Shown in pieces: positions 1-7,484 of a DNA stretch of 36,618 nt; the first letter of the stretch is position 1; every line of letters begins with the position of its first letter. Position numbers and translations under genes: made by a program. The stretch lies in contig DASPUC010000010.1 in NCBI GenBank assembly GCA_035623075.1, positions 1 through 36,618 of the forward strand. Direction: 5' to 3'. The DNA comes from Nitrospiraceae bacterium (GTDB taxonomy: Bacteria > Nitrospirota > Nitrospiria > Nitrospirales > Nitrospiraceae). A model generated the notes under the pieces. The model ran no database searches. It had not been told where the DNA came from and worked only from the letters and a program-made list of their open reading frames with translations.

Positions 1-187
1 CTCCACGAGCACCTTCACCTCCCAGAGTGTATCAAACAGTTCCCGATCCAACAGTTCATCCCGTAGTTTGTTCGGTGATGCTGAGCGCACGGCAGACATG
101 AGCCACGGACTGGCCCTTGCTCAGGGCGACTTCGGCTTCACGCAATTTGGCGAGGATCTGTTCGACGGTGTGACGGAAACGTGGCAT
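1..187 (-). pseudogene. IS3 transposase OrfA/OrfB deletion remnant
   Basis: Starting from ATG at 187 the minus strand encodes MPRFRHTVEQILAKLREAEV and continues to about residue 41 (ending SITEQT), which matches the helix-turn-helix N-terminus of IS3-family OrfA. It then hits TGA. In the +1 frame the next codons read LRDELLDRELFDTLWEVKVL, the stretch found shortly before the RRHYN/RPHSSLGY end of IS3 OrfB (DDE integrase). The rest of OrfA and nearly all of OrfB are missing, with the junction around 61-67. The remnant cannot make an active transposase. It runs off the left edge of the window. Confidence 0.75.
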
Positions 188-249
188 ATGGCCCTCCTTT
201 TGGCCCGACCCTAACATACAGGGTGGACCGGATTAAGGGGGCTAGGTCA
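1..249 (-). mobile_element. IS3-family insertion sequence remnant (partial)
   Basis: The minus strand holds the start of an IS3-type OrfA directly fused to a segment typical of the C-terminal part of OrfB, so the element carries an internal deletion. The outer end probably lies near 246-249, where the strand reads TGACCTAGCCCCC; IS3 elements usually begin with TG. A Shine-Dalgarno (GGAGGG) sits just before the OrfA ATG at 187. The left part of the element lies outside the window, so the other end and any target duplication cannot be checked. The right boundary is inferred from where similarity to IS leader sequence seems to stop, not from an observed inverted-repeat pair. Confidence 0.7.
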
Positions 250-251
250 TC

Positions 252-821
252 ATGTTTTCCGCCGGCTGCACGAATGTCTACCCTGTCTCCACTGGCTCCC
301 ATTCAAAAATGGAACGAATCAATCCTGATAAACCTCCGAGAGCCGTCGTTTGGGGAAATCATCCTGCGGTGGTGGATGCGGCAACCCAAACGATGCAGGA
401 AATGAAGGTGCAAGTTGTTGAGCGTGTCCGTCTCAAGGAAATCCTGAATGAGCAAAAGGTCCGTTTGATCAACACATCCGACGATGAAGCGGAATTGCTC
501 AAGGTAGGGCGCCTCCTCGGAGCCGACCAGATCGTTTTCGCCGATGCGGCGGTACTCTCGGAAGAAGTCCAGAGAATAGTAGACAGTTATGGCGGATTTA
601 GCCAAGCAGAGACGGTCTATCAGCTCAGCGTCTCTGTCAGGAATACCAGTGTTGAAACTGGGGAGCTTCGATGGAGCGGTACGGCCACATATCCCAAACC
701 CGTCACGAATCGAGACGAGGGACTTATTGACCTGACACGTCATGCCATGTCGCATGCGGTATGCCCTCTTGAAAACGGCTATACCTGGGACGAGCGAGCG
801 GGCTGTCGAAAACCCCAGTGA
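252..821 (+). pseudogene. CsgG-like lipoprotein, 5' end truncated by IS remnant
   Basis: The 189-codon frame resembles the CsgG/HfaB-like fold: a Rossmann-like stretch with VVERVRLKEILNEQKV, then LLKVGRLLGADQIVFAD, then beta strands (YQLSVSVRNTSVETGELRWS). Such proteins are normally outer-membrane lipoproteins that form or regulate secretion pores. The first residues are MFSAGCTN: the lipobox (SAGC) is present, but the positively charged and hydrophobic parts of a signal peptide that should precede it are absent. An in-frame TAG at 243-245 closes the frame just upstream, and the presumed end of the IS3 remnant is at about 249. The simplest reading is that the insertion removed the 5' end. The AAGGGGG at 235-241 could still drive translation of a cytoplasmic product. 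Confidence 0.6.
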
Positions 822-865
822 CTCTGCTACCACGTCGGTGCAAGCGTAAAATGAAAAGATGCCCG

Positions 866-894
866 GACCCATATCGCGGCGCGTGGCTGGCGGG
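866..894 (+). repeat. GC-rich post-stop repeat, copy 1
   Basis: This short copy reads GGACCCATATCGCGG then CGCGTGGCTGGCGGG, matching the dispersed family core (ACCATTTCGCGG / CGCGTGGCGGG). It lies 45 bases after the stop of the CsgG-like frame. The rest of 822-1188 contains no gene I can support; short open frames there have no recognisable content. Confidence 0.5.
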
Positions 895-1188
895 TCTTAG
901 CGCCTTCATTCGATCCATGTGCAACGGGAACGGCAGCTCCCTGGTAGAAGTTACGACTAACCCCTTGTCCTTTCGTGCTCATTGTATAGGGTATAGGCAG
1001 AGCGATCTGACAAACCGCAGATCAGTGGTTACTTTGATCCACCAGACGCAAGATCCAAGTGTGTCTTGTGAGAAGAGTCCCGACCGGCTTGAATCATTGA
1101 ACCATCACAGCCGATAATAGGCCTTGACCAACCGGTGCCTTTGGGCGCTACATATTCATCCATTTTGGTTGAGAAGAAGGAGGCCGTC

Positions 1189-1536
1189 ATGGCATTGCTG
1201 ATAACCGCTGAATGTATCAACTGTGGAGCCTGTCTGCCAGAATGTCCGAACGAGGCCATCTTCGAAACTCGCGGCGATGCGGAAGCGAAGGGAAATCATG
1301 TGGGCGACGGCCAGGGAGTGGGAGACAGTATATATGTGATCACGCATGACCGCTGTACAGAGTGTGTCGGCCATTTTGACGAACCTCAATGCGCCGCGGT
1401 CTGTCCGGTCGACAATTGCTGCATTTCTGACCCTGCCTATCCGGAAACGACGGATGTCTTGCTGGACAAGGCGAGGAAGCTCAATCCTGACAAGGCGATC
1501 GATCCGGCAAAAGTGTGGAGCGGTGTGCGGAACTGA
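1189..1536 (+). CDS. 2[4Fe-4S] ferredoxin, YfhL type
   Basis: A 115-residue low-potential electron carrier of the bacterial YfhL-like ferredoxin class. Cluster I is ligated by C9-x2-C12-x2-C15-x3-C19P. Cluster II uses C56-x2-C59-x8-C68-x3-C72P; the widened C-x8-C spacing is characteristic of this class. A further CC pair follows at 77-78. The C-terminal 35 residues form a helical tail. The ATG at 1189 is chosen because AGAAGGAGG lies directly upstream (1175-1183) and the cluster motif begins at once. An upstream in-frame start at 1135 lacks a ribosome site and would add unrelated residues. It is followed by two small unknown genes on the same strand. In autotrophs with the reductive TCA cycle such ferredoxins feed oxidoreductases; that role is inference. 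Confidence 0.9.
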   Translation: MALLITAECINCGACLPECPNEAIFETRGDAEAKGNHVGDGQGVGDSIYVITHDRCTECVGHFDEPQCAAVCPVDNCCISDPAYPETTDVLLDKARKLNPDKAIDPAKVWSGVRN

Positions 1537-1604
1537 TCGCGGCTGAAGTACGAAGAGAAGAACGTATACCTCTATTTGCCTTGGGATAACCGAAACCATC
1601 AGTC

Positions 1605-1907
1605 ATGGCTGATAAACTCCCCAAAGTAATTTCCAATGCAACTGTCATAAAGGCCTTAGCTAAAGTCTTTGCTTTCCAAGCCATCGAGATCAGCCTATTG
1701 CGGTCACATGCTGGAATATCCGATGCCAATTGGAAAGCCCTCAAGACCGAAGCATTTAAGAAAACCTACGCGAAGCAACGCTCTTTTTATGAAGATCGCT
1801 TGACGGGTGCGTTCGCTTTGGAGCGCATTTCCCAGTCTGAACGTGAGACAAGACTTCTTGAACTCTGGCTAAAACAGAGTGAGGATTCTCCCAAAGACGA
1901 ACCCTGA
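1605..1907 (+). CDS. hypothetical protein, 100 aa
   Basis: A small soluble, charged and mostly helical protein of 100 residues with no signal peptide or membrane segment. I recognise no family. It opens MADKLPKVISNATVIKALAK and ends in a run of Lys, Asp and Glu. There is no strong Shine-Dalgarno before the ATG. The TGA at 1905-1907 is followed one base later by the ATG of the exported protein at 1909, so the two may be translationally coupled, which supports it being a real gene. Confidence 0.55.
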   Translation: MADKLPKVISNATVIKALAKVFAFQAIEISLLRSHAGISDANWKALKTEAFKKTYAKQRSFYEDRLTGAFALERISQSERETRLLELWLKQSEDSPKDEP

Positions 1908-1908
1908 G

Positions 1909-2601
1909 ATGTTTGGCAAGAATTCACCGCAGCCTTCTACGCGTTCTACGTTGTCTCTGCTCATCCTGGTTCTCTTTCTGCTCGGTTCGTTCGCGCTCCC
2001 CTCATTCAATCTGAGTCGAAGCCAAGCCCACGCCGCAGGCGGAGATCAGACGAAGTTCCGGCGCATCTCGACACAGTTCATCGCGGCGTTGGGCGATCCA
2101 GGTGCGACCTCCGGGAGCGGCGCGCAATCGTGGGGGCTGTGGCCTCTGGACCCGGGTCCTCGGGGCGTCGAGCTGAAGAACTATCAACGGATGAAGGATG
2201 CAGGTGGCGTCGCCCCGGCGCGCTGGAAATTCGACGGCACGGACTGGTGGCTGGAGGAACATGGCTTGATCATGGAGCAGCCGATCTTTCCGCTCCTTCC
2301 CGGCAAATACGTGGTCACGGGCGCCCAGGACGTGACGGCTGTGCTGACCATTCATCCCGCCGACAGGAACGGCGACAGACGCTGGGAACTCGATAAAGGC
2401 GCGACGCTCTACGACGTGACGCACCTGGCCTGCCGCTCCGCGCGCTATACACCGGCAGCGGTTGGTGGTTCCTGCTCGCCGGCAAACGCGCAGAAGGCTG
2501 CGTTTCCAGTTGCACCAGGGGGAGCGATGCCGCCGGCCGAAGGCTGTACGAAGCAGGACTATGCGGTTCTCATCGTGATCGGCGTGGGCGTGGAAGACTG
2601 A
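1909..2601 (+). CDS. exported protein of unknown function
   Basis: 230 residues with a clear Sec signal peptide: a polar N-terminus, a long hydrophobic run (LSLLILVLFLLGSFALP) and a likely cleavage site after SQAHA near residue 41. The mature part is rich in Trp, Gly and Pro and contains four cysteines (ACRS, GGSC, EGCTK region), which fits a disulphide-containing periplasmic fold. I believe similar proteins occur in other Gram-negative bacteria without an assigned role, but I cannot name a domain. The start at 1909 directly follows the stop of the upstream small gene; an in-frame start at 1879 would overlap that gene and only lengthen the polar leader. Confidence 0.75.
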   Translation: MFGKNSPQPSTRSTLSLLILVLFLLGSFALPSFNLSRSQAHAAGGDQTKFRRISTQFIAALGDPGATSGSGAQSWGLWPLDPGPRGVELKNYQRMKDAGGVAPARWKFDGTDWWLEEHGLIMEQPIFPLLPGKYVVTGAQDVTAVLTIHPADRNGDRRWELDKGATLYDVTHLACRSARYTPAAVGGSCSPANAQKAAFPVAPGGAMPPAEGCTKQDYAVLIVIGVGVED

Positions 2602-2645
2602 ACGCCTGCAGGAAAAACGGGGACATTCTGCAGAAACAAGGGTGG

Positions 2646-2815
2646 CAGGAACCATTTCGTGGCGCGTGGCGGGACTCTGGTTCATCTGGTTTGTTTGGTT
2701 ACTTTGGTTTATTTCATTTATCCGGCGTACGGCACGAAACAAACAAGACAAACCAAACAAACGAGACAAACTCTCTGGTGTTATGCTCCATCGTTTCGCG
2801 TGGCGAGTCACCCCT
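2646..2815 (+). repeat. composite GC-rich / TGGTT palindromic repeat, copy 2
   Basis: Starting 45 bases after the stop codon at 2601, the core GGAACCATTTCGTGG + CGCGTGGCGGG is followed by degenerate TCTGGTT/TTTGGTT units. GTTTGTTTGGTT at 2689-2700 is perfectly complementary to AACCAAACAAAC at 2751-2762, giving a 12-bp stem. A second GC-rich motif (TTTCGCGTGGCGAG) closes the element near 2810. Apparent reading frames here on both strands are low-complexity by-products of the repeat. The rest of the 2602-2975 gap shows nothing else I can support. Confidence 0.7.
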
Positions 2816-2975
2816 TCCTCTCCGTGTTATTCCGCCTAACCTACCGATGGACTAAGCTGGTATGAAGGAGTAGAGTTTCGACCGTTTGCCCGAGGTCATC
2901 GGTCCGTAGATTTACATGGGCAGGCTTGCCTGCAGATTTGGCACTGGAATGAATAGCCTTCGGGAGGAACATACC

Positions 2976-3980
2976 ATGTGGAAATCACTCGCAGCGACAG
3001 CCACGCTGACCCTCATGCTTATCGCCCCCGCTTATGTAGCGGCTCAGGAGGCCCCCGGAAATCAGAAATCGTTGGCTGAGCAACTCGTCGATGCGTTCAA
3101 CAAAGTGTTCGGAGTCCATCCTGGGAAGCGCGCCAATCATCCGAAGGGTGTCGTATTAGAGGGAGCATTCGTTCCGAGTGCGTCGGCGGCATCGTTGAGT
3201 AAAGCCACTCACCTCCAGAAGCGAAAAACTGCGATTCCGGTGACAGTTCGTTTCTCCGCTGGCTCTGGGCTACCCACCGTTCCTGATACCGACGCCATGC
3301 CGCGCGGCATGGCCGTCAAATTTGCCCTTCCGGACGGAACCAACACGGATCTTGTCGTCCTGTCCGTCAACCGCTTCCCCGTTGCCACGGCGGAAGAGTT
3401 CAGGGACTTTCTGCTCGCGATCGCGGCAAGCGGACCAGATGCTCCGAAACCCACCGAATTCGACAAATTCTTGAGCGCCCATCCGGCGGCGAAGGCGTTC
3501 GTGGAGGCACCGAAGCCTCAACCAGTGAGTTACGCCACCCTGCCCTATTTCGGGATCAACGCCTTCAAGTTCACGAACGCCAAAGGGGCAACCACATTCG
3601 GTCGCTACCAGCTTCAGCCTGTGACGGGGGAGCAATTCCTCACTAAAGAGCAACTTGCCACGATGGGGCCCGATTATCTGACGACTGAGATTGGCGAGCG
3701 GGTTCGCCATGGTCCCATCAAGTTCAAATTGCTGGTGCAGGTGGCCGAGAAGGACGACAAGATCGACGACCCCACGATCGTGTGGCCGGATACCAGGAAG
3801 AAGGTCGAGCTGGGCACGATCACCATCACGAAGGCCGTGGCCGACAGCCAGGCAGCCGAAAAGAAGTTGCTCTTTGTCCCTGGTGTCGTGGTTCCTGGTA
3901 TCGAGCCGGCCGATCCGATGATCGCTGCGCGGTCGGCAGCCTATATCGTATCCCTGTCGCGTCGGGCTCAGGCCCCATGA
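2976..3980 (+). CDS. periplasmic catalase-related peroxidase (SrpA-like)
   Basis: 334 residues, shorter than a true catalase (about 480+), matching the catalase-related peroxidase group with one heme b per subunit. A signal peptide of about 23 residues (MWKSLAATATLTLMLIAPAY, cleavage after VAA) sends it to the periplasm. The distal histidine lies in FGVHPGKRANHPKG (H55), followed by VVLEGAFVPS and VTVRFSAGSGLP. The proximal heme-binding stretch is near the C-terminus as R319-x3-Y323 followed by SLSRR, the tyrosine being the expected axial ligand. It should reduce peroxides outside the cytoplasm. The ATG at 2976 has GGGAGG at the right distance (2961-2966); the in-frame start at 2916 lacks this and would bury the signal peptide. 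Confidence 0.88.
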   Translation: MWKSLAATATLTLMLIAPAYVAAQEAPGNQKSLAEQLVDAFNKVFGVHPGKRANHPKGVVLEGAFVPSASAASLSKATHLQKRKTAIPVTVRFSAGSGLPTVPDTDAMPRGMAVKFALPDGTNTDLVVLSVNRFPVATAEEFRDFLLAIAASGPDAPKPTEFDKFLSAHPAAKAFVEAPKPQPVSYATLPYFGINAFKFTNAKGATTFGRYQLQPVTGEQFLTKEQLATMGPDYLTTEIGERVRHGPIKFKLLVQVAEKDDKIDDPTIVWPDTRKKVELGTITITKAVADSQAAEKKLLFVPGVVVPGIEPADPMIAARSAAYIVSLSRRAQAP

Positions 3981-4156
3981 CCGTGCAAAATAGATAGCTG
4001 GCGGCATTCTGAATTTCACTGCGCGCTTGTTCTGCCTGCCCTGAGCCTGTCGAAGGGGGCGGGCCTGCTTCTCCATTCACGCTCTTTCCGCCTTCATTAC
4101 ACAAGACAATTGATCACGCCGCTCGTGATCCCGCCGCTTGGATTACTCTGGAATCC

Positions 4157-4184
4157 TTGACGCTATAAAAGAAGCTTCTATACT
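4157..4184 (+). promoter_or_regulatory. sigma-70 type promoter for the DUF2339 gene
   Basis: TTGACG (4157-4162), 16-base spacer, TATACT (4179-4184). Predicted transcription start is near 4191, 38 bases before the chosen ATG, which argues against the in-frame TTG at 4190 as start codon. Confidence 0.6.
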
Positions 4185-4228
4185 TCACCTTGTACAGTCG
4201 TCCTTCGCGTCCACTTTCAGATATCCTC

Positions 4229-5908
4229 ATGACCGAAGAATTCGAGAGACGCTTCCAGGCGATTGAAGCTCGCCTCCAAACGATCGAAGACGCCCTGAAA
4301 CTCCGCCATACCGATCCCGGTCCGCTTCTGACGCGGCCCGCCATGCCTTCCCCCCAGTCGCGGCCGGCACGCCCTCATGCTCCAGCTGCCCCGTCTACAC
4401 CGACGGCAACGGCAGTGTTGGGCTGGAGCAGTGTAGCCGCTCTCATCCTTGCCGCTGCATATGTAATTCGCCTCGCGATCAGCGTTGGCTGGCTGACACC
4501 TGTTCGTCAGGTGGTTCTCGCCGCCCTCTTCGGGTTCGCTCTAATCTTCATCGGATTCACATTGAGGGAGAAGCATCCCCGGTACGCAAGTTTTCTGCCC
4601 GGCGCAGGATTAGTCATCCTGTTTCTTGCAGATTACGGCAGCCATCTCTACTACACCTTGCTCTCACCGCTTCACGCCATGGTCGGGGTCGCGCTCATCT
4701 GTGCGATCGCGTTAGCCCTGGGGCGTATCTTTGAAGGTGAGTTTTATCCGCTCGTCGCGGTGGTTGGTTCCTATTCAGCTCCGATCCTCCTTTCAACCTT
4801 TCATCAAGACCCCTTGGATCTCGCGATCTACTTCTCCGCTTGGAGCCTGCTCTACTGTTGGTACGCCATCAAGGTTGGTCAACGGCGGGTGTACCTGTTG
4901 GCCGCTTATCTGGCTTTGATTGTTTTCGACAGTGCATGGAGATCCGGAACCAGCTCACACTGGCAAGGGGCAATCATTTTCCAGTTCGTTCAGTTCTTCA
5001 TGTTCGCCGGCGCCACGAGCATCTTTTCCATTACCCATAACGTTCCTCTCGAGATGCCTTCGGTAAAGTCTCATCTCCCCGTGCTGATGATCTTTTATTT
5101 TTTGCAATATTCAACGCTGCAGCAGCATATGCCTGCATGGGCTCCTTGGATCGCGTGCGGCAGCTTCACCGTGCTTCTTGGAATCTATGCATTGGTACGC
5201 GTCTCCTTCCGATCGATGGCAGCAAGTCGGCTCATCATCGCAGTCTATGGGGCTGTGGTCATGACGCATGCGGTGTATCTCGAATTGCTGCCGGACCGTT
5301 CACGATTATGGATCGGTCTGGGGCTGGTCGTAGTTATGGCTATCTATGCGAGTTTGCACCCTGAACACGTCTTCAACTGGTGGCCTGTGTTTGCTGCGGC
5401 GCTAGTGATCTTTTTCATCAGCGATGGTCGCCTGCTTTTCGGGTGGGAGGCACAGGAAGTCCCCGGCCACCAGTTCCTCCTTTCACTGTATGCGACCGCA
5501 TTGTATGTGGGCTATGCACTTCTTCAACGCCAACCAGAGATGGCCGCCGCTTCTCCCTGGCTGCTCTACATGGGACACGTGAACGCGATGGTCGCGGCGA
5601 CGCAGATATTCCATGGACGTCTCGCCATCTCTCTCGTCTGGGGCATTTTGGCTGTTGCGACCCTTCTGCTCGCCATACGCCTGTCCAACAAGAACCTCGG
5701 CCAGTCCGCCCTCTTCGTCTTCGGTGCTTTTGGGATTAAAGTCTGGCTGTTTGACCTATCCGGTGCCGATCCGATCGTCCGGATCGGTTGTCTTCTTGTG
5801 CTTGGAGCATCACTCTACGTTGGAGGACTGCTCTACCAAAAGATGGTCGAGTTGCCCAACGCAGCCGCCAGAGATAAGACAACAGGGGCACTAGAATTTC
5901 AGAAATAA
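4229..5908 (+). CDS. DUF2339 polytopic membrane protein
   Basis: 559 residues. A short cytoplasmic coiled-coil (MTEEFERRFQAIEARLQTIE) and a Pro/Ala-rich linker (about 40-70) precede a long series of hydrophobic segments, roughly fourteen or more, with conserved-looking patches such as GAGLVILFLADYGSHLYYTL and VAVVGSYSAPILLS. This layout is the DUF2339 family of very hydrophobic inner-membrane proteins of unknown function. Family members often lie near cell-envelope genes, but the neighbours here give no functional hint. ATG 4229 is preferred over TTG 4190 because the promoter at 4157-4184 would start transcription at about 4191. A dispersed repeat begins immediately after the stop. Confidence 0.85.
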   Translation: MTEEFERRFQAIEARLQTIEDALKLRHTDPGPLLTRPAMPSPQSRPARPHAPAAPSTPTATAVLGWSSVAALILAAAYVIRLAISVGWLTPVRQVVLAALFGFALIFIGFTLREKHPRYASFLPGAGLVILFLADYGSHLYYTLLSPLHAMVGVALICAIALALGRIFEGEFYPLVAVVGSYSAPILLSTFHQDPLDLAIYFSAWSLLYCWYAIKVGQRRVYLLAAYLALIVFDSAWRSGTSSHWQGAIIFQFVQFFMFAGATSIFSITHNVPLEMPSVKSHLPVLMIFYFLQYSTLQQHMPAWAPWIACGSFTVLLGIYALVRVSFRSMAASRLIIAVYGAVVMTHAVYLELLPDRSRLWIGLGLVVVMAIYASLHPEHVFNWWPVFAAALVIFFISDGRLLFGWEAQEVPGHQFLLSLYATALYVGYALLQRQPEMAAASPWLLYMGHVNAMVAATQIFHGRLAISLVWGILAVATLLLAIRLSNKNLGQSALFVFGAFGIKVWLFDLSGADPIVRIGCLLVLGASLYVGGLLYQKMVELPNAAARDKTTGALEFQK

Positions 5909-5910
5909 AA

Positions 5911-6011
5911 GCAGCGGCGCGTGGCGGGAGTCTGGTTCGTCTGGTCTGTTTGGTTTATCTGGTCTCTTTGGTTCGGCGAACCAGAAGGACAGGACACACG
6001 AGATAGACCAG
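5911..6011 (+). repeat. composite GC-rich / TGGTY palindromic repeat, copy 3
   Basis: Two bases after the stop at 5908, the core GCGGCGCGTGGCGGG leads into TCTGGTTCG and TCTGGTCTG units. It contains a compact hairpin GGTTC-GGC-GAACC (5970-5982), and CTGGTCT (5941-5947 and again 5959-5965) is complementary to AGACCAG (6005-6011). It has the same order and orientation as the copy at 2646. Confidence 0.7.
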
Positions 6012-6139
6012 CCAATCCTTCACACAGATAGACTCGCTTCGCTATTTCCCCGCGCGCTCCATTCTGCCTGACTCCTCCCCAGCAAGCCCAAATCCGAGCC
6101 TCCAAATTTCCGCAGTATGACACCACGGAACCCCACCGG

Positions 6140-6475
6140 TTGCTGATTGACGCTTTTACAATATGTTGTATAAGCTGGGTTCGACTTATCAAGAAGCGCA
6201 CGCCGACCAATCATATTTTTAGGCAACTGGAATGTGCTGACAAAGAGGCGCAGATTCTGAATTTACGCGCGAGACTGATGGCCGAACTGGAGAAACACAT
6301 TCGTGAAAAGGGGTTACCTCAGAAGAAGGCAGCTGGCCAACCTGGCGTAATACAACCTTGGAGCAGGGACCTGATGCGCGGCAAGATCAACCTGTTGAGC
6401 GTGGACTTGCTTATTACCATGTTCACCAACGCTGGCCTCAAGGTCGATGTGAAAGCCAGCCGATCCGCTGCCTGA
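6140..6475 (+). CDS. orphan HigA/XRE antitoxin-like HTH protein, probably degenerate
   Basis: The central and C-terminal part (from KKRTPTNHIFRQL onward) matches the HTH_37/XRE antitoxin pattern: a leading NIFRDLG-like motif, a helical ARLMAELEKHIREKGLPQKKAA stretch where the first HTH helices lie, then LMRGKINLLSVDLLITMFTNAGLKVDV. The recognition region usually reads GVTQPRVSDL; here it is PGVIQPWSRDL, which looks eroded. No toxin (RelE/HigB) frame is present on either side. The frame can open only at TTG 6140, ahead of the apparent promoter (6147-6174). The family's usual start, just before KKRT, is an ATC codon at 6188-6190, perhaps a mutated ATG. Next in-frame ATG is 6278, inside the domain. 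It may be a pseudogene. Confidence 0.5.
   Translation: MLIDAFTICCISWVRLIKKRTPTNHIFRQLECADKEAQILNLRARLMAELEKHIREKGLPQKKAAGQPGVIQPWSRDLMRGKINLLSVDLLITMFTNAGLKVDVKASRSAA
6147..6174 (+). promoter_or_regulatory. sigma-70 type promoter upstream of the HTH gene
   Basis: TTGACG (6147-6152), 16-base spacer, TATAAG (6169-6174). It lies inside the longest possible reading frame of the HTH gene, so either the real start is downstream or the match is fortuitous. Confidence 0.45.
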
Positions 6476-6528
6476 ACAAGCAAAATCGGCCCGCTCCTTT
6501 ACCCCGCTCTATTACTCGAGGAGTCAGC

Positions 6529-7185
6529 ATGGACGCTAGTTTTTGGCACCAACGGTGGCAGACCAATGAGATTCCGTTCCACGAACGCGCAGCCAATCCA
6601 CTGCTCCTCAAACATTTCCCCACACTTGCGTTAGGGAAAGGCAGTCGAGTATTTGTGCCCTTGTGCGGTAAGTCGCTTGATATCGGCTGGTTGCTGTCCC
6701 GCGGCCATGCAGTTGTCGGCGCTGAACTGAGTGAACTAGCCGTGCAGCAGCTCTTCGCTGAGCTTGGCACCGAACCCAGCGTGGCGGAGATCGGTTACGC
6801 ACGGCACTACCGCGGGAAGCAGATCGATATCTTTGCTGGTGATATCTTTCATGTGTCGCGCGAGATGCTTGGTCCCGTCGACGCCGTATACGACCGGGCG
6901 GCGTTAGTCGCACTCCCGGAAGAGATGCGCCCGCGCTATGCAGCGCACCTCAAGGAGATCACAGCCCATGCGCCCCAATTGCTCATCTGCTATGAGTATG
7001 ACCAAGCCGTGATGCCAGGTCCTCCATTTTCAGTCAGCAGCCAGGAGGTCCATCGCCACTATGGCGAGAGTTATCGACTCACGCTGTTGGACAGTGCGGA
7101 CGTGACTGGTGGATTAAAAGGCAAATGCCCGGCGAAAGAGAACGTCTGGCTGCTGAATAGACGAGCGATGCCTACCTCCTCTTAG
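6529..7185 (+). CDS. tpm: thiopurine S-methyltransferase family protein
   Basis: 218 residues, the normal size of bacterial TPMT. It starts MDASFWHQRWQTNEIPFHE, as the family does (W-x8-E-I-P-F-H). The SAM-binding loop is VFVPLCGKSLD (41-51), and the second Rossmann motif is GAELSELAVQQ. The family transfers methyl groups from SAM to soft nucleophiles: thiopurines in the classical assay, and in bacteria also selenium and tellurium oxyanions. ATG 6529 follows CGAGGAG (6518-6524); the long upstream extension of the frame overlaps the HTH gene and lacks family similarity. It appears to be transcribed alone. Confidence 0.92.
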   Translation: MDASFWHQRWQTNEIPFHERAANPLLLKHFPTLALGKGSRVFVPLCGKSLDIGWLLSRGHAVVGAELSELAVQQLFAELGTEPSVAEIGYARHYRGKQIDIFAGDIFHVSREMLGPVDAVYDRAALVALPEEMRPRYAAHLKEITAHAPQLLICYEYDQAVMPGPPFSVSSQEVHRHYGESYRLTLLDSADVTGGLKGKCPAKENVWLLNRRAMPTSS

Positions 7186-7211
7186 GCACCCACGCCAAGA
7201 AAGGGAAATGG

Positions 7212-7263
7212 GCTCGGGAGTCCTTGCTCATTCCGGAACGGCCTTAGGAACCATTTCCCGAGC
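7212..7263. other. inverted repeat with 36-base loop
   Basis: GCTCGGGA (7212-7219) is perfectly complementary to TCCCGAGC (7256-7263). It lies 26 bases after the stop of the TPMT gene and has no T-run, so a terminator role is possible but unproven. The right arm sits inside GGAACCATTTCCC, which resembles the 5' part of the dispersed GC-rich repeat. Confidence 0.4.
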
Positions 7264-7311
7264 TATATACACCACATCCCCCCATCGCTCTCGCCGCTCA
7301 TCGCATACCGA

Positions 7312-7340
7312 TAGACCCGCCTGACCTAAAAACGTACAAT
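7312..7340 (+). promoter_or_regulatory. conserved promoter-like element, copy 1 (DUF1566 gene)
   Basis: TAGACC (7312-7317), 17-base spacer, TACAAT (7335-7340), with the flanking text GATAGACC...CTGA...AAAACGTACAATGTC shared with copies at 8154 and 14862. Predicted start near 7347 leaves a leader of about 138 bases before the gene at 7485; nothing further is recognisable in it. Confidence 0.55.
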
Positions 7341-7484
7341 GTCGCCGTTTCGTCTGAGCGTCCTGGTCCAAAAACGCCCGGACACACTATGATCTATGGT
7401 GATCTGTGACATCACGAATCCTCGTTCCTTCCAGATATTTCCTTGTTCTCCGCACTTTCTACCGCCACAACCAGGAGGGATTGC

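Noticed and set aside
2002-2811. Long minus-strand frame opposite the exported protein, with an NQTNQ-rich stretch
   Set aside because: It lies antisense to a gene with a clear signal peptide, and the Asn/Gln-rich part is only the TGGTT repeat read on the other strand. The same peptide pattern appears at 5899-6210 for the same reason.
3270-4076. 268-codon minus-strand frame opposite the catalase-like gene
   Set aside because: It runs antisense through a well-supported peroxidase gene and has no recognisable motif.
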